Origin: Massariosphaeria phaeospora
Taxonomy: Eukaryota; Ascomycota; Dothideomycetes; Pleosporales
Reading direction: 5' to 3'
Assembly (NCBI GenBank): GCA_011032825.1
Contig: JAADJZ010000041.1
Location: 62,001 to 126,000 of the forward strand
DNA: 64,000 nucleotides
Shown here: one piece after another, positions 42,213 to 52,104 of the stretch
Layout: every line of letters begins with the position of its first letter
How positions within the stretch are numbered: position 1 is the stretch's first letter
Program-made: the position numbers and the translations under genes
The notes under the pieces: generated by a model
Told to the model about the DNA's origin: nothing
What the model saw: the letters and a program-made list of their open reading frames with translations, nothing else
Database searches by the model: none

Positions 42213-43178
42213 CTATATCGGCGCAACCTTGAACTTGTCCAGATCGGCACTCACAACACTCCACCCATCCGTCTTCGCCGCCTGGCTGGTGAGATATTCC
42301 GAAGCCGTTGCATTCCCCCTCAGCACCCACTGCACCCACTTCGCGCCAATAACACCGAACTTGCCGCCGTTGACATCGGTGTAGGTTCCGCCGTGGCCGA
42401 CAGGGAGGTTGCCTTTGTATTTGGGGACGCCGGCGGGCATGGCGGCGTAGTCGCGCTCGCCCTGTGAATAGCAAATCCAATCAGCTTTCCGGCTTTGCGA
42501 CTATGCAGCGGAGATTGGAAGAGGCTTACATTTGCGTAGGCAATGTCGCTCGAGCCCCCCATAAAGAAGAACACCGGCTTCCCAAACGTCTTCGCCGCCG
42601 TCTGGTTGTTCAGCAGCCCCGAGCTCCAGATACCAATGCTCGACACCCTGGAATCGTAAATCTGCGCATACGCCTCGATGCCGCCACAGCTCCATCCCGA
42701 CGCTACAATCCGGCTCGCGTCCACGTTCGCATAGGCGCCTGTGCCGGCTTTTTGCTTGATCCAGTCGATGCCGGCTGTCATCTGCGCGGCGGTCGTCTGC
42801 CCGCTGCCTTTCGGGGTGCCGGACGCGATGACGAGGACGCCGTAGGAGGCGAGTTGTTGCAGGAAGGGCGCTTGGCCCGTGGCGTCGGCGCTGCAGCCGC
42901 CGTTGCCCCAGAGGAGGACGGGGAGTTTGGTGGAGCTTGCGTTGGCGGGTTTGTAGAGGGTGTGGCCGGTGAGCGAGGAGTCTTGAGAGTAGGTCTGTGG
43001 TGGTCAGTCAGTCATCGTTGGAAGTGTGCTGTTATGGTATTGGGGATGTAGAGGCGAGGTGGATGGAGCTCACCCCCGGCTTGTACGGTCCGTCGCCTCC
43101 TCCTGCTGCTTGCCGAGTTTCGAGGGGTGCTGCGGTGCACACAGCTGCGAGGGCGACGAAGCACAATGTAGCCTTCAT
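42213..43178 (-). CDS. Secreted alpha/beta-hydrolase fold protein
   Basis: Three exons (43074-43178, 42530-42994, 42213-42461) join in phase to 272 residues; introns of 79 and 68 nt. Exon 1 is a signal peptide and mature N-terminus (MKATLCFVALAAVCTAAPLE). The catalytic triad is readable: nucleophile Ser137 in the GWSCGGIEAYA elbow, acid in the GGSSDIAYAN region, and histidine in PVGHGGTY. NGGCSADATG forms the oxyanion-hole side. The fold resembles fungal secreted hydrolases related to dienelactone hydrolase/acetylxylan esterase-type proteins; substrate unassigned. It lies 0.7 kb from the metalloprotease on the same strand, so co-regulation is possible. Confidence 0.82.
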
Positions 43179-44263
43179 GATGAATTTGGTGCGATCTAGG
43201 TCGACGGAGGTCTGGCTGGATGAAAAGCGGGCAATGAACAGGACTGACTTCATCGCATTTATACTGCGGGGTCGCACACGATGCGTTTGAAACGACGGGG
43301 GTATTTGAGCGTGGCCAGTCCGCCCGCAGATTGCCAGATTCACCCGCTTAATTTCCATTGACGGTGAAAAAGCTCACGGAGACGCCCTCTTACGTAAGTA
43401 AAGCCCAGCCAGCGGAACCTGAAAACTGTAAATGGGAGGCTTGCAGAATACTGAATTGTAGCCATGTACACCTATATCGCCGCGTTCGCATCATTGTCCT
43501 GGAGGCGTGCGGATCCGTCTTTCAGTTCCAGAGATCCTTCTTTTGAAGAAAGGACGTCATCAAGAAAACCACATCAGACAAGCCGCGCTTGAAACGAGGG
43601 CCCCTGCCGTGTAGATCATTTTATATTGTCAGCACTCTATCTGCGGAGTAATTCAATAAGCGATCTTTACCCTGCATGATCGCTCCAATTGCGGCGCACG
43701 CATTGACCCAGGAAACAGCCGAGATCTGTTCCCGGAGACAAAGGCAGCGCGATATTTAGATCCTTCCAAGCTTCTAGTCCAAAGTACGGCCATGTCGGGA
43801 GGCTTTCAGGACGATGGACGTGTTGGCGATGCGGGCTACAACGCATTTCGAAGAGCCCTGGGGGGCTACCGGATATCGACCAGAGCGGCAAAAGGACAGT
43901 ACGTCTGATCACAGCGCTGGGATACATCTACAGGTTGATCTTGTCGCACCGAGCGAGGAACATGGGCGGAGATGGGCGTAATCATCGTTCGTACATGTCG
44001 CTTGAAATATATTCCATTTCCAGGTCTAACGACAATCAATCATCGTCGATCCTTGCTTGTACAGAAACGATGTATATGTCCGAGGGATGATCACTCCAAG
44101 AAGATAGGCTGATCCGTGTGGTAGCTGCGGCTAGACTGGGCCTCGATCAAACGCTTGCCTTCAACTTCGCGGTGCTGGATTTAGTGGCTCCGTAGTCTAC
44201 CGCCCATCGTTCGAGTCATCAGAACTGCAGTCTCTGGTGTCCTCTATCTACCGCGTAGACCGA
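43179..44263. other. Intergenic, MITE copy E inside
   Basis: A possible frame at 43667-43927 (-) is unsupported. No other gene seen. Confidence 0.4.
43411..43550 (+). mobile_element. MITE copy E, diverged
   Basis: Recognisable words GCGGAACC, AGAATACTGAATTGTAGCC, TATCGCCGCGTTCGCATCAT, CTGGAGGCGTGCGGAT and GTTCCAGAGATCC follow the order of the family core. The ends are degraded. It is the oldest-looking copy here. Confidence 0.6.
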
Positions 44264-44998
44264 CTAAACTCCATCCCACGCCGTGTCCCCCACCCCTTCA
44301 TCTCCACCCCCCTCACGCCCCGCCGCCCACAGCACCGCCCTCAGAATCTGGCCCATGTACCACTCATCCCGAAACGCCTCATCAAAATGGCCCAGCGCCG
44401 TATAGAACGACCTCCCGCCCTCGAACTCCTGGCACCAAGCGAGCGGATGGTCGTCGCCCATCAAGCCGCCAGCAAACGACTGCGTGTCGCCCTTCAGCAG
44501 CACCGTCAGGTTTGCGTTCTCCCGCGGGTGGCTGTGGAAATTGTACCACTCGTCGGTCCAGCCGCTGCGGCGTCCATGGCCGCCGAGAATCCGATGCCCG
44601 GCCTGCCCGTCTTCGACCAGCACAGTCCCCGGCTCGGGGTCCGGATGGCTCTTGAAATGCGCGCCGATCAACTTCCCGTACCACTCGTCATCCAGCATGC
44701 CCGCGGCCGCGCCATGGATGCCCACCACGCCACCGCCTGCTCTTACAAAGTTCCGCAGCGCATCAAGTTGGCCGGCGCTTACAAAGTCTCCGCTGCACTG
44801 CAGAAGCACGACTACGGCGTACTGTGCGAGCGCCGAGGGCGTGAAGACTGCCGCGGCGTCCTCGCTGTGGTCGGCAGTGAGACGCTGCGTTGTGTCGGCG
44901 AGGGCGCGCAGGCCCGCGATGCCGGCGGGGATGGACGTGTGACGGTAGCCAGATGTGGCGCTGAAGATGAGAACGTTGAAGGGAGCAGGAAGAGACAT
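44264..44998 (-). CDS. ThuA-like domain protein
   Basis: A single exon of 244 residues fills almost exactly one ThuA (trehalose utilisation) domain, a glutamine amidotransferase-like fold. Motifs: the first strand FNVLIFSATSGYRHTSIPAG, DHSEDAAAVF, VVVLLQCSGD, LRNFVRAGGGVVGIHGAAAG, then WYGKLIGAHFKSHP, GWTDEWYNF, HPLAWCQEF and the terminal FYTALGHFDEAF. The nucleophilic cysteine of true amidotransferases is not in the usual place, as in ThuA relatives. No signal peptide. Function in fungi is unproven; bacterial members sit in sugar-utilisation operons. Start ATG is preceded by a (GACACC)n-like leader on this strand. Confidence 0.85.
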   Translation of the reverse strand: MSLPAPFNVLIFSATSGYRHTSIPAGIAGLRALADTTQRLTADHSEDAAAVFTPSALAQYAVVVLLQCSGDFVSAGQLDALRNFVRAGGGVVGIHGAAAGMLDDEWYGKLIGAHFKSHPDPEPGTVLVEDGQAGHRILGGHGRRSGWTDEWYNFHSHPRENANLTVLLKGDTQSFAGGLMGDDHPLAWCQEFEGGRSFYTALGHFDEAFRDEWYMGQILRAVLWAAGREGGGDEGVGDTAWDGV

Positions 44999-45002
44999 GT
45001 CG

Positions 45003-45045
45003 CGGTGTTGGTGTCGGTGTCGGTGTCAGTGTCGATGTCGGTGGC
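45003..45045 (+). repeat. GTCGGT microsatellite upstream of the ThuA-like gene
   Basis: GTTGGTGTCGGTGTCGGTGT and variants repeat a 6-bp unit about seven times, starting 5 bp upstream of the minus-strand start codon, i.e. inside its 5' UTR. Confidence 0.75.
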
Positions 45046-45265
45046 AGATGGCTGATGTGAGGCTATATGTCGTGACGTCATTTGGCCGATTGCACCCTGC
45101 CTCACGACCGACCGACCGAGGAGGAGATTGCCCTCGAATGAACCGAACTGCAGAAAAGAACCGTAGTTTTGAGAATGCTGCGCTATTTTTTGCTGGAGTA
45201 CATCGGCGCGCTCCCAGGCGCATGTGCTCCCGAGGTCTACTTTCACCGTCATCTGACCGGCACTT

Positions 45266-45799
45266 TCACTCCTTGGCGGTCCGAGTCAACCCCGAGAAAC
45301 GGACGCTGTCAGTGTAGTCGCGCCAACCAAAAAGCGTTTGCGACTCAAGTACTCGGCGGCCACCAATGATATTGACCATGGTGCGAAAAGAGGAAGTGCT
45401 GGAAGCTGGTGCGATACTACCTGGGAGCGACATGCGGCGACAAAGGGCGTCTCCAGCGCCTTTCGCAGAATCGGCTGCTCCCCCAAGGCTCCTGCAGACG
45501 AGATCGAATAAAGACACCGTGTTTGGATCCTCCAGATAGATCGGGCGACCATCGTCAACAACGGCAATGGTGTCACGGAACGACCTCAAGCGGTTCGGTT
45601 CAGTGCGTCTCTGCAGTTGAAACCCGACAGCACGCATATGTAAATGCCAGTCTACTGCCATTCTCTCTATCTGTATACATCCAGAGTAGTACACAAGACT
45701 CTGCCCAGTGAACGGATGTCCTTCGCGCATTTCCAGGCGTAACTGATATGCAGCAACGTTCTTTGTGATCTGACGCGAACGCCCACATTCGTCAGTCAC
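45266..45799 (-). CDS. Hypothetical protein, 177 codons
   Basis: The frame MTDECGRSRQITKNVAAYQL to VRFSGLTRTAKE is uninterrupted and reads more naturally than its alternates (RLEMREGHPFTGQSLVYYSG, DTIAVVDDGRPIYLEDPNTV). No domain, signal peptide or intron recognised. The start is not certain. It is likely either a lineage-specific gene or chance in GC-balanced DNA. Confidence 0.35.
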   Translation of the reverse strand: MTDECGRSRQITKNVAAYQLRLEMREGHPFTGQSLVYYSGCIQIERMAVDWHLHMRAVGFQLQRRTEPNRLRSFRDTIAVVDDGRPIYLEDPNTVSLFDLVCRSLGGAADSAKGAGDALCRRMSLPGSIAPASSTSSFRTMVNIIGGRRVLESQTLFGWRDYTDSVRFSGLTRTAKE

Positions 45800-46114
45800 C
45801 GTAAAGATTCCTGTTCCGACGGTGACTCCTTATCCTCTTCACTCCGAGGTCCGGCGCCGCGTTGTGTTCTTTTCTTCACTTACAGCCTTCCACATCTTGA
45901 AGTTGGGGCTCCGCTCTTCCAAGCCTTCGCTAAATATGCAGTCGTCAATACTCTTGACAGCCTACGAGTTTCCAGCAATAGGTAGATAGGCTACCTCTAT
46001 CTCTACGAACGCCTCCTGTATCCAGCATACTAGGTATTGTCTTGTAGGGCGACCTTCATTCGTTTCTCCTCGATCCCTTTGACCTCCCCGATTGTCTTCG
46101 CATCCTTGCGATCC

Positions 46115-47206
46115 ATGGCTTCCTCCTCTGCTTATTGGAATCCGCAAGAGGACGCTTTTTCATCATGGTTGGCTCAGAGCATGGATTTCGATCGCGATCT
46201 TGAAGGGGTTGGCAGTGAAAACTGTTTGGCTACCAATCCGGGCGCCTCAACGTTTACAAGCACCGCCGATCACGAAACACGAGTTGTTGCGGGCTTCTGC
46301 GAACGAAGCGTGCACGGCGACCCTCCGATGGATTCGTTCCCCAACGGCGATGCCCCTCTGGAGTTTGATCCGGCATTCCTTCGTATGTTCGACCTCTACA
46401 CCGTCCGCAGCACAGCCCCGGAGATGCAGCTTGCGCCGTCAATGATGCTGACTTCATAGCCCCCAACGATGTTTTCATTACGCAAGAAGATATTCTACGT
46501 TGGTTCCCGCCCGGTAGCTCGATGGAAGACGCACTTATGAAAGGTCGGTACGATTCACTCATTCAAGACTCGGCGGGATTCAATCAAGAGGATTGTAGCG
46601 GCATGGCACTGCATTCCGCTGATGCGGCTGTCGGCCTTCAAGAGTCTTTTAGGATGGACGCAACAATGTCTGAGCTAGATGAGCTTCTAGACGAGGTTCT
46701 GAATCAGCACCCAGTCCAAGATGCCAGCGGCTCATACTGCAACTCGATCAACAACGACGGCGGTCGCGATATGGGTGCGTTTCCTTCATTCCATTTCTTC
46801 CTTCCCAACCGACCCACCTCTCCCGCCCTCCGTCCCCGTCATCCTCAAACACACTGACAAGCCTCTAGCTACCATCGCTCCCGCATCCCCACCCATCCCG
46901 ACACTCGCGCGCTCAACACCTCCAGACGAACACCCACCCATCGTGTATCCCTGCGTCGCGCCTCTGACACTCCCGCCTACCCTTCCCGCCATGTGGCCCT
47001 CATATCCGGAATGGGAAGCCATATACTTCGGCGACCTAGCTCCCGCACCTGTCCCCGCCACGCCCCTACCGTCGTCGCCTTTCGTGGTTAGGATACCCCA
47101 GAGCTCGAACCGGAAACCGGTGGTTGGACGGCCGGCGCCCGCACTGGCTACCTTGGGTATGCCTACACTGCCGTTGCCGACCTCCTTCTATGGGCCCGTC
47201 ATGTAG
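46115..47206 (+). CDS. Hypothetical acidic/proline-rich protein, 316 residues
   Basis: Three exons (46115-46382, 46430-46774, 46869-47206) join in phase. Intron 2 (94 nt) is convincing (GTGCGT donor, CACTGAC branch, TAG acceptor). Intron 1 (47 nt, GTATGT...GCAG) is inferred from a frame change and lacks a clear branch site. Exon 2 encodes an acidic DADFIAPNDVFITQEDILRW stretch and MSELDELLDEVLNQ; exon 3 is proline-rich (TLPPTLPAMWPSYPEWEAIY). Acidic plus proline-rich low-complexity halves recall transcriptional regulators, but no DNA-binding domain is present. Family unknown. A TAG in the first frame at 46457 would end the protein if intron 1 is not spliced. Confidence 0.5.
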
Positions 47207-47287
47207 TATCCGTAACACTGAGGGCTCGCGCCGGAGCTAGGCGATGATGGGAGCGAGGGTAGGGATTTTGGCGCTGGGGCTGGAGGG

Positions 47288-47535
47288 TCGCTGGATACTG
47301 TGAACAGAGCTGTGAATGTTTGGCCTACGCTTTGCGGCATCGCGAGTACTGTTTCTTAGAGAGTCGAAAAAAGCTCCCGAAGCGTCGAGATGCACCGAAG
47401 GCCCCGAAGCCGGGCGATAAGCACAGAAGTCGGACAATAATGAGGACGCGAGTTGTGACTTGGGGCGGGAGCCGGAGGTTCGCCGGATACAGTGACTCAA
47501 GCTCTGAATGTTTGACCTGCACTTTACAGCGTCTC
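47288..47535 (+). repeat. Direct repeat of about 62 bp, 187 bp apart
   Basis: GCTGGATACTGTGAACAGAG and GCCGGATACAGTGACTCAAG begin two related segments (47288 and 47474), each continuing CTGAATGTTTG and a CTTT(G/A)C(G/A)GC run. They lie between the orphan above and the small intron-containing gene below. Origin unknown. Confidence 0.55.
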
Positions 47536-47763
47536 GATCAACGTGTCTTGAACAGCCCACAATCTTCTCATGTCTCAGATAGTTCAAAGAAAATTCACAG
47601 CGTCTCGCAGCAAACTTTGCGAATACAAGCTTCCTGTAGAAACATCTAGTCTACAATGCAAAAGGTATCTTACCGCGTCTTGATGCCTCTCTTCTTGGTC
47701 TACACACAGTGGAAAGGATAACACAACACACATCACCACCATCAAAGCACTCGTCAGGCAAAC

Positions 47764-48025
47764 ATGGTAAGTAGCACACCGGTCACTCTAATCGCATGCT
47801 CACACTAACTAATTCCCGTAGCCCCCATTAAGCAGCACCATCGAGCAATTCTCGTCGACGACCCAAGAAGAACGCGATCAGATGATACGCGATAACATCA
47901 CGTACATGCGGGGCGTTCCTTTCTGGGCGGATCCGAAGGGTGGCCAGTATGAAGCTCTTCGAGCATGGCGGTGGTTTTACGCTCACCTTGACGCGTCGCG
48001 CTGTGGAGAGTCGAATGGTGGCTAG
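47764..48025 (+). CDS. Small protein, 68 residues, intron directly after ATG
   Basis: The start codon (47764-47766) is followed at once by GTAAGT. A 55-nt intron (47767-47821) has CTAACTAAT as branch site and CCCGTAG as acceptor. Exon 2 (47822-48025) continues in phase PPLSSTIEQFSSTTQEERDQ and ends YAHLDASRCGESNGG. The central part has MIRDNITYMRGVPFWADPKGG and WRWFYAHL. No domain or signal peptide is recognised. The canonical intron with an in-phase join makes it more than a chance frame, and it is too short for standard ORF calling. Function unknown. Confidence 0.6.
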
Positions 48026-49408
48026 GATAGGCATGGTTTGGGCGATGGATTGGCGGTGGGGAACGCGCTGGACAGGCTCGCTGCAGAGACGATACGAGTA
48101 GAGATTGGAAGACGTTCGACACCAAAGACGCAGGTAGAAAGACCAAACGCAGACCGGTCTAGCAATAGTAGGTTGAAAGATTTCCCTAATGCTCATGGCA
48201 AGCCCTCAGTAAACCACTCTCTTCTTCCTCAAGTCCCACCCCACGGGTAGATGCTTAATGAAAAAATGATGCAAAAGCTAGAGTGCGTTTCTGACTTGGC
48301 TCTGTCCACAAGGGGAACAGGTTCGTAGCCCTCACCGCGTACAGGTGCAGAATCCGACTTCGAGGACCGGGTTAGTAGCAAGTTTCTGGAGGGTACATAC
48401 CTAGGTTCAGCTAATGAACCTTGATTTGATTGAGAGGAAAGGAGAGGAGGAGAGGGGGGCGAGGTGAGGTGAGACCGATCGACCGGAAAAGAAAAAAAGG
48501 AGCCGTGTGGAAAAGAGATGAAGAACCGTATCCAAAAAAGAGGAAGAAGACCACGAGCAACAATGCGAAGATCAGGCGGTGCCCTCAAAGCCCGTGATTC
48601 CTGTCCACCGCTGTACAGACAGGACTTTGCGCGCCGGTGCGTTCCGTCCCCCCTGATAACATGACAGCCCATGCAACCTATTTAAGAGTCGTCAAACCCC
48701 GGCAGCGGTGTTAACATTTGTTGCAGGTAGCGGTAAGAGAAGAAAAGAGAAGACCACGATCGACTTTTCAGAACACCCAAGTGCATGGTACTTCGCGCTA
48801 GAAGCGCTCTATACGGTGCATACCAAATCCGGCGGATAGGCGATTAATGCCCGTACCAAAGGCGGCTGTGCCTCAGGCAAGCGTGTTAAGAAAAAGTCGA
48901 CCGTGGCAGAAGTTTCGAGTGTGGCGGGGGTAGAGAAATTTGGAGGATGGAGGAGGATGGAGGTTGGAGGGGGAGGCAGAGGTTTAAATAGCTCGGTGGG
49001 CAGCGGGCGCTAACGTTGCACTAGGAAGCAGCCACGTGACGCTTGGCGGGGCACAACTGCTCAGTCCTCTCATCTTCACCCTCGCTAGAAACTGCGGACA
49101 GGGCTGAGGCGTTCCTGCTGCTCTTGCAGTTGAATAGGAGCTCGTCTCTTTACGCGTATGCCGGCGAAGATAGACCACAGTCCCTCAATTTTGGATATTG
49201 GCCTTTTCACTGCACTGCACGAGCAGCACCTCACCGAACAACCCGAGGGCTTCTCACCTGAAAGTGAAAGCGTCAAGCGACGATTCTAGTTAGCGTCCCT
49301 TTACGGCTTGGCTCACGCGTCTGACTTTCTGCCACCGTACAGAAAACTTTTCGTCTCCGCTCCACCCATCTCCTCCACCTTCCACCCACCGCACCAGCCG
49401 CGCGCATC
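48026..49408. other. Intergenic, upstream of the F-box-like gene
   Basis: GGAGG-rich low complexity at 48920-48980 and GAGAGGAGG runs at 48433-48465. The 147-codon minus-strand frame at 48229-48672 looks like translation of pyrimidine-rich sequence. No gene supported. Confidence 0.4.
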
Positions 49409-50401
49409 ATGTCGAACGAGAACCCAGCATCCGTGATGTCCCCGAGGACCATCGTGCGTATCATGCGCGACTTGGCCACCAACCGATCCAACACCACCAC
49501 GCCGCCCACCACCTCCGCCACCCCAACTAAGACTAGAAAGGCCAAGCGAGACTACGCATCTGGCAACCCCCACGCTCTCCTCCGCAAATCGAACCGGCAT
49601 TGGCCTACAAACGCCCTTGTCCGTCAAGCCTATGCCCCGAGGGCCAAGCGAATCCGAGACCGAGCCCGGGTGGTTGCGGAACTGAACGGTATATTCCTCG
49701 CCAAGAAGCGTGAAGAGCTGCGTGCCGCGGTTGCCAAAATACATGCGGAGCGGGCCCGACAGCGTGCGGAAAGGAGTGACCCTGAATGGCCCAAGAAACT
49801 CTTTGGCCGCCTACCCTCCGAGCTCAGATTGCAGGTGCTTGAGTTGGCATTGATTGGAGATAGGGCCGAACTCTGGATGGAAGAAGAAGAGAGACCGGCG
49901 GGCTTCGTATCGAAATACATCCAGGTCTCGGACACAATACACTACGATCCCGCTGCATTGCCAAGACCCTTCCGCATCGTGGACTCCCGCGGCAATACAG
50001 CGGCCTATAATCAAGTCGTCAATCTGCTCGGCATCGAATACCGTGGGCTGGAGCTGCTCAATGCGACGCTCAATGTCCACCTACGAGAGTTTATGAATCT
50101 CATTCAGCATCGGGACGAGACCATCAATAAGAGAGTGAGAGAGGTCGATGTCCATGGCCAATATGGTATCCGAGAAGTCCCGGACGAGAGGGTCCTCCGC
50201 AGCCTTATCGAGTTTGCCTTTAAGTACCCGAACGCCAGGATCCGCGTCGAGGTTCCGGACCTCCATCTGAAGTCAGGAAAGCAACTGTGGAAATTTTTGC
50301 GTTACGGTCAAAGCATCCGCGCCGCTCTCCGAAGCAACGACTGCGCCAAAACGATCTGGGGAAAGGGGAGGATGTCACGGTTTATAGCTCTTACCCTATG
50401 A
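49409..50401 (+). CDS. F-box-like/2EXR-like hypothetical protein, 330 residues
   Basis: A single exon with ATG at 49409. The N-terminal 130 residues are basic and low-complexity (TRKAKRDYASGNPHALLRKS; long KKREELRAAVAKIHAERARQ helix). LFGRLPSELRLQVLELALIG (131-150) matches the start of fungal F-box-like and 2EXR domains (LPxELRxxIxxLxL). The rest has mixed alpha/beta character (GIEYRGLELLNATLNVHLRE; NARIRVEVPDL). Such proteins are very numerous in dothideomycetes and mostly uncharacterised; true F-box members recruit targets to SCF ubiquitin ligases. The basic N-terminus could be a nuclear localisation signal. No intron needed. Confidence 0.65.
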   Translation: MSNENPASVMSPRTIVRIMRDLATNRSNTTTPPTTSATPTKTRKAKRDYASGNPHALLRKSNRHWPTNALVRQAYAPRAKRIRDRARVVAELNGIFLAKKREELRAAVAKIHAERARQRAERSDPEWPKKLFGRLPSELRLQVLELALIGDRAELWMEEEERPAGFVSKYIQVSDTIHYDPAALPRPFRIVDSRGNTAAYNQVVNLLGIEYRGLELLNATLNVHLREFMNLIQHRDETINKRVREVDVHGQYGIREVPDERVLRSLIEFAFKYPNARIRVEVPDLHLKSGKQLWKFLRYGQSIRAALRSNDCAKTIWGKGRMSRFIALTL

Positions 50402-50515
50402 GATGGATAAGGGTACTACGCTTATCTAGGACTAGCGCTGTCTGTGCTTTCGCACCTACAAATTCTGTAGCTTCTAGATAATACAACCTCAGTTCAATCC
50501 TTCAATATTCCGCAC

Positions 50516-50740
50516 ATGCGCGTTGCCCACAATCCCCGACAGAGGACCTTGTCACAGATGAACGCCAAGAAGCTGACCTTCGTGCCGAAGGACTGTGATT
50601 TCGACCGCCAAAAGTTCGCAGATCGCGTCGCTGCTGCATGCGCCCCCAAAAAGGGCAAACCGATCAACATCTCCGCATACTGGGCGGGTGAGGAGGAGTT
50701 GCTGGAGGATGTGGATTCGTGGTACAGCGAGGGCATTTGA
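50516..50740 (+). CDS. Small hypothetical protein (60-74 residues)
   Basis: Two in-frame ATGs, 50516 and 50558; the second (MNAKKLTFVPKDCDFDRQKF) is more likely. The sequence FADRVAAACAPKKGKPINIS and AYWAGEEELLEDVDSWYSEG looks protein-like with an acidic C-terminus. It begins about 115 bp after the stop of the F-box-like gene on the same strand; it might be a 3' exon or fragment of another gene. No domain recognised. Confidence 0.4.
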   Translation: MRVAHNPRQRTLSQMNAKKLTFVPKDCDFDRQKFADRVAAACAPKKGKPINISAYWAGEEELLEDVDSWYSEGI

Positions 50741-50890
50741 GCACTAGGATTGGGGAGTACGGGGATTTTTGGACTCATGTCCACAGTACCAGGGCTTTAC
50801 AGCGTTTATAGATGCATAATAATCAAGCCCTGGAACTACACAATAATTCAGACTCAAAGTAATTGCACTCTTGTTTAAATGAGCCCCGGG

Positions 50891-51420
50891 ACTTGATGAT
50901 CACATTGTGCATCCCACAAATCACTTGACTCTTGTAAAAGGACTGGTCCCCCTGTAGGCTGAACTTCGTGACAGTTCACTACCTAATATCCTTGTACCTC
51001 GTCTTCGCGCGTAGTCCAGCGAGCTTGGGACATAGACAGATATATAGGCTGTATCTAATTACAGTCTGTATCATCCTGGACACGTATACCTGAATGAAGC
51101 TGTACTATAAGCTTGCGGAAACGTTTCTAACGGGTACTTGATAGCTACGTAATGCATTCAACGAATCAGCTGAATCTTGCGAAAGGGCCTGTCCCCACCT
51201 ACTCCGAACTTTAGGCTACTCCTCTACCTGATATCTATGTACGTCCTCTTCGTATGTAGTCCAGGGAGCTTGGAGATAGATAGCTAGATAGAATCGCATT
51301 CCTGTATTCTTCTGGATAGCTATAAACGAAGGAGGTACTACTCTAAGCTTGCGAAAACTTCTTTAACGAGGCCTTGATAGTTACATCACGTATTCCCACA
51401 TTAGTTAGCTCTCGCAATAA
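50891..51420 (+). repeat. Tandem repeat of about 240 bp (two copies plus a partial third)
   Basis: Units start ACTTGATGATCACATTG (50891), ACTTGATAGCTACGTAATGC (about 51136) and CCTTGATAGTTACATCACG (about 51373). The first two share TTGTACCTCGTCTTCGCGCG / ATGTACGTCCTCTTCGTATG, TAGTCCAG(C/G)GAGCTTGG and TAAGCTTGCGGAAAC / TAAGCTTGCGAAAAC. It lies at the border of the gene-bearing segment and the second RIP block. Non-coding, and moderately diverged. Confidence 0.8.
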
Positions 51421-51780
51421 GCACGCCACAACACCCAGCTACGTTTTCAATTAGCACAACGCAATCGACTCCAACCCATATAGCATCGCTCGCGGCCACC
51501 CTTCGGCCGAGGCTACCGCTACTATCGTCAAAGGTATCGATATACACACGGCAACGAGTATTGTGCAGCGCACTAGCATGAAACGCTTGGTAACGAGGAC
51601 TTCTGGAGAGTAGGCGTCGGTGGGGTCGCTAGGCGTCGCGTAGACTCCTCCGAAGCCGCAATTAAAGACGTAGCTAGGATAGCGCCGAATGGGGTAATAC
51701 AGCTTCGGAGGAAGGCAAGGAGAAGCAGGTCTCGCAGTCGAAAGCTAGGAACTCTTGCTACAGCGCTTATAGTGCCTTTA
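51421..51780. other. Transition into the AT-rich block
   Basis: GC-balanced sequence without a coding frame; AT content rises sharply after about 51780. Confidence 0.4.
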
Positions 51781-52104
51781 AGTTAGCTCGTTGCTCTTAG
51801 CGCGCGCGCTTTTTTTTACTTTTTTTTTATTACTACGCGCTGTAAACTCTTTTAAAATAGTTAAGCGCACGCTTTTTTTAGTTGTAAAAGTTTTTTTAGC
51901 TTGTATAGTTACGCTTTTTTTTTGCGCAATTTACAGCGCAAAGCAGTTTTGTTAGCTACGCTAGCGAATAGGTAAAAGGTACTTATCGTTGAGTATAAGT
52001 TGAGTTAGAGTCGCACAGAGCTAGAGTTAAAGTTAAGTTAGAGTAATTAAAGCGTAGGTTAAAGTTAAGTTATAAGTACTACTTTTAGGTTAATAAACCT
52101 ATTA

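Noticed and set aside
42464..43051. 195-codon plus-strand frame
   Set aside because: Antisense of the alpha/beta hydrolase exon 2.
48229..48672. 147-codon minus-strand frame
   Set aside because: Proline/serine-rich translation of purine-rich low-complexity DNA.
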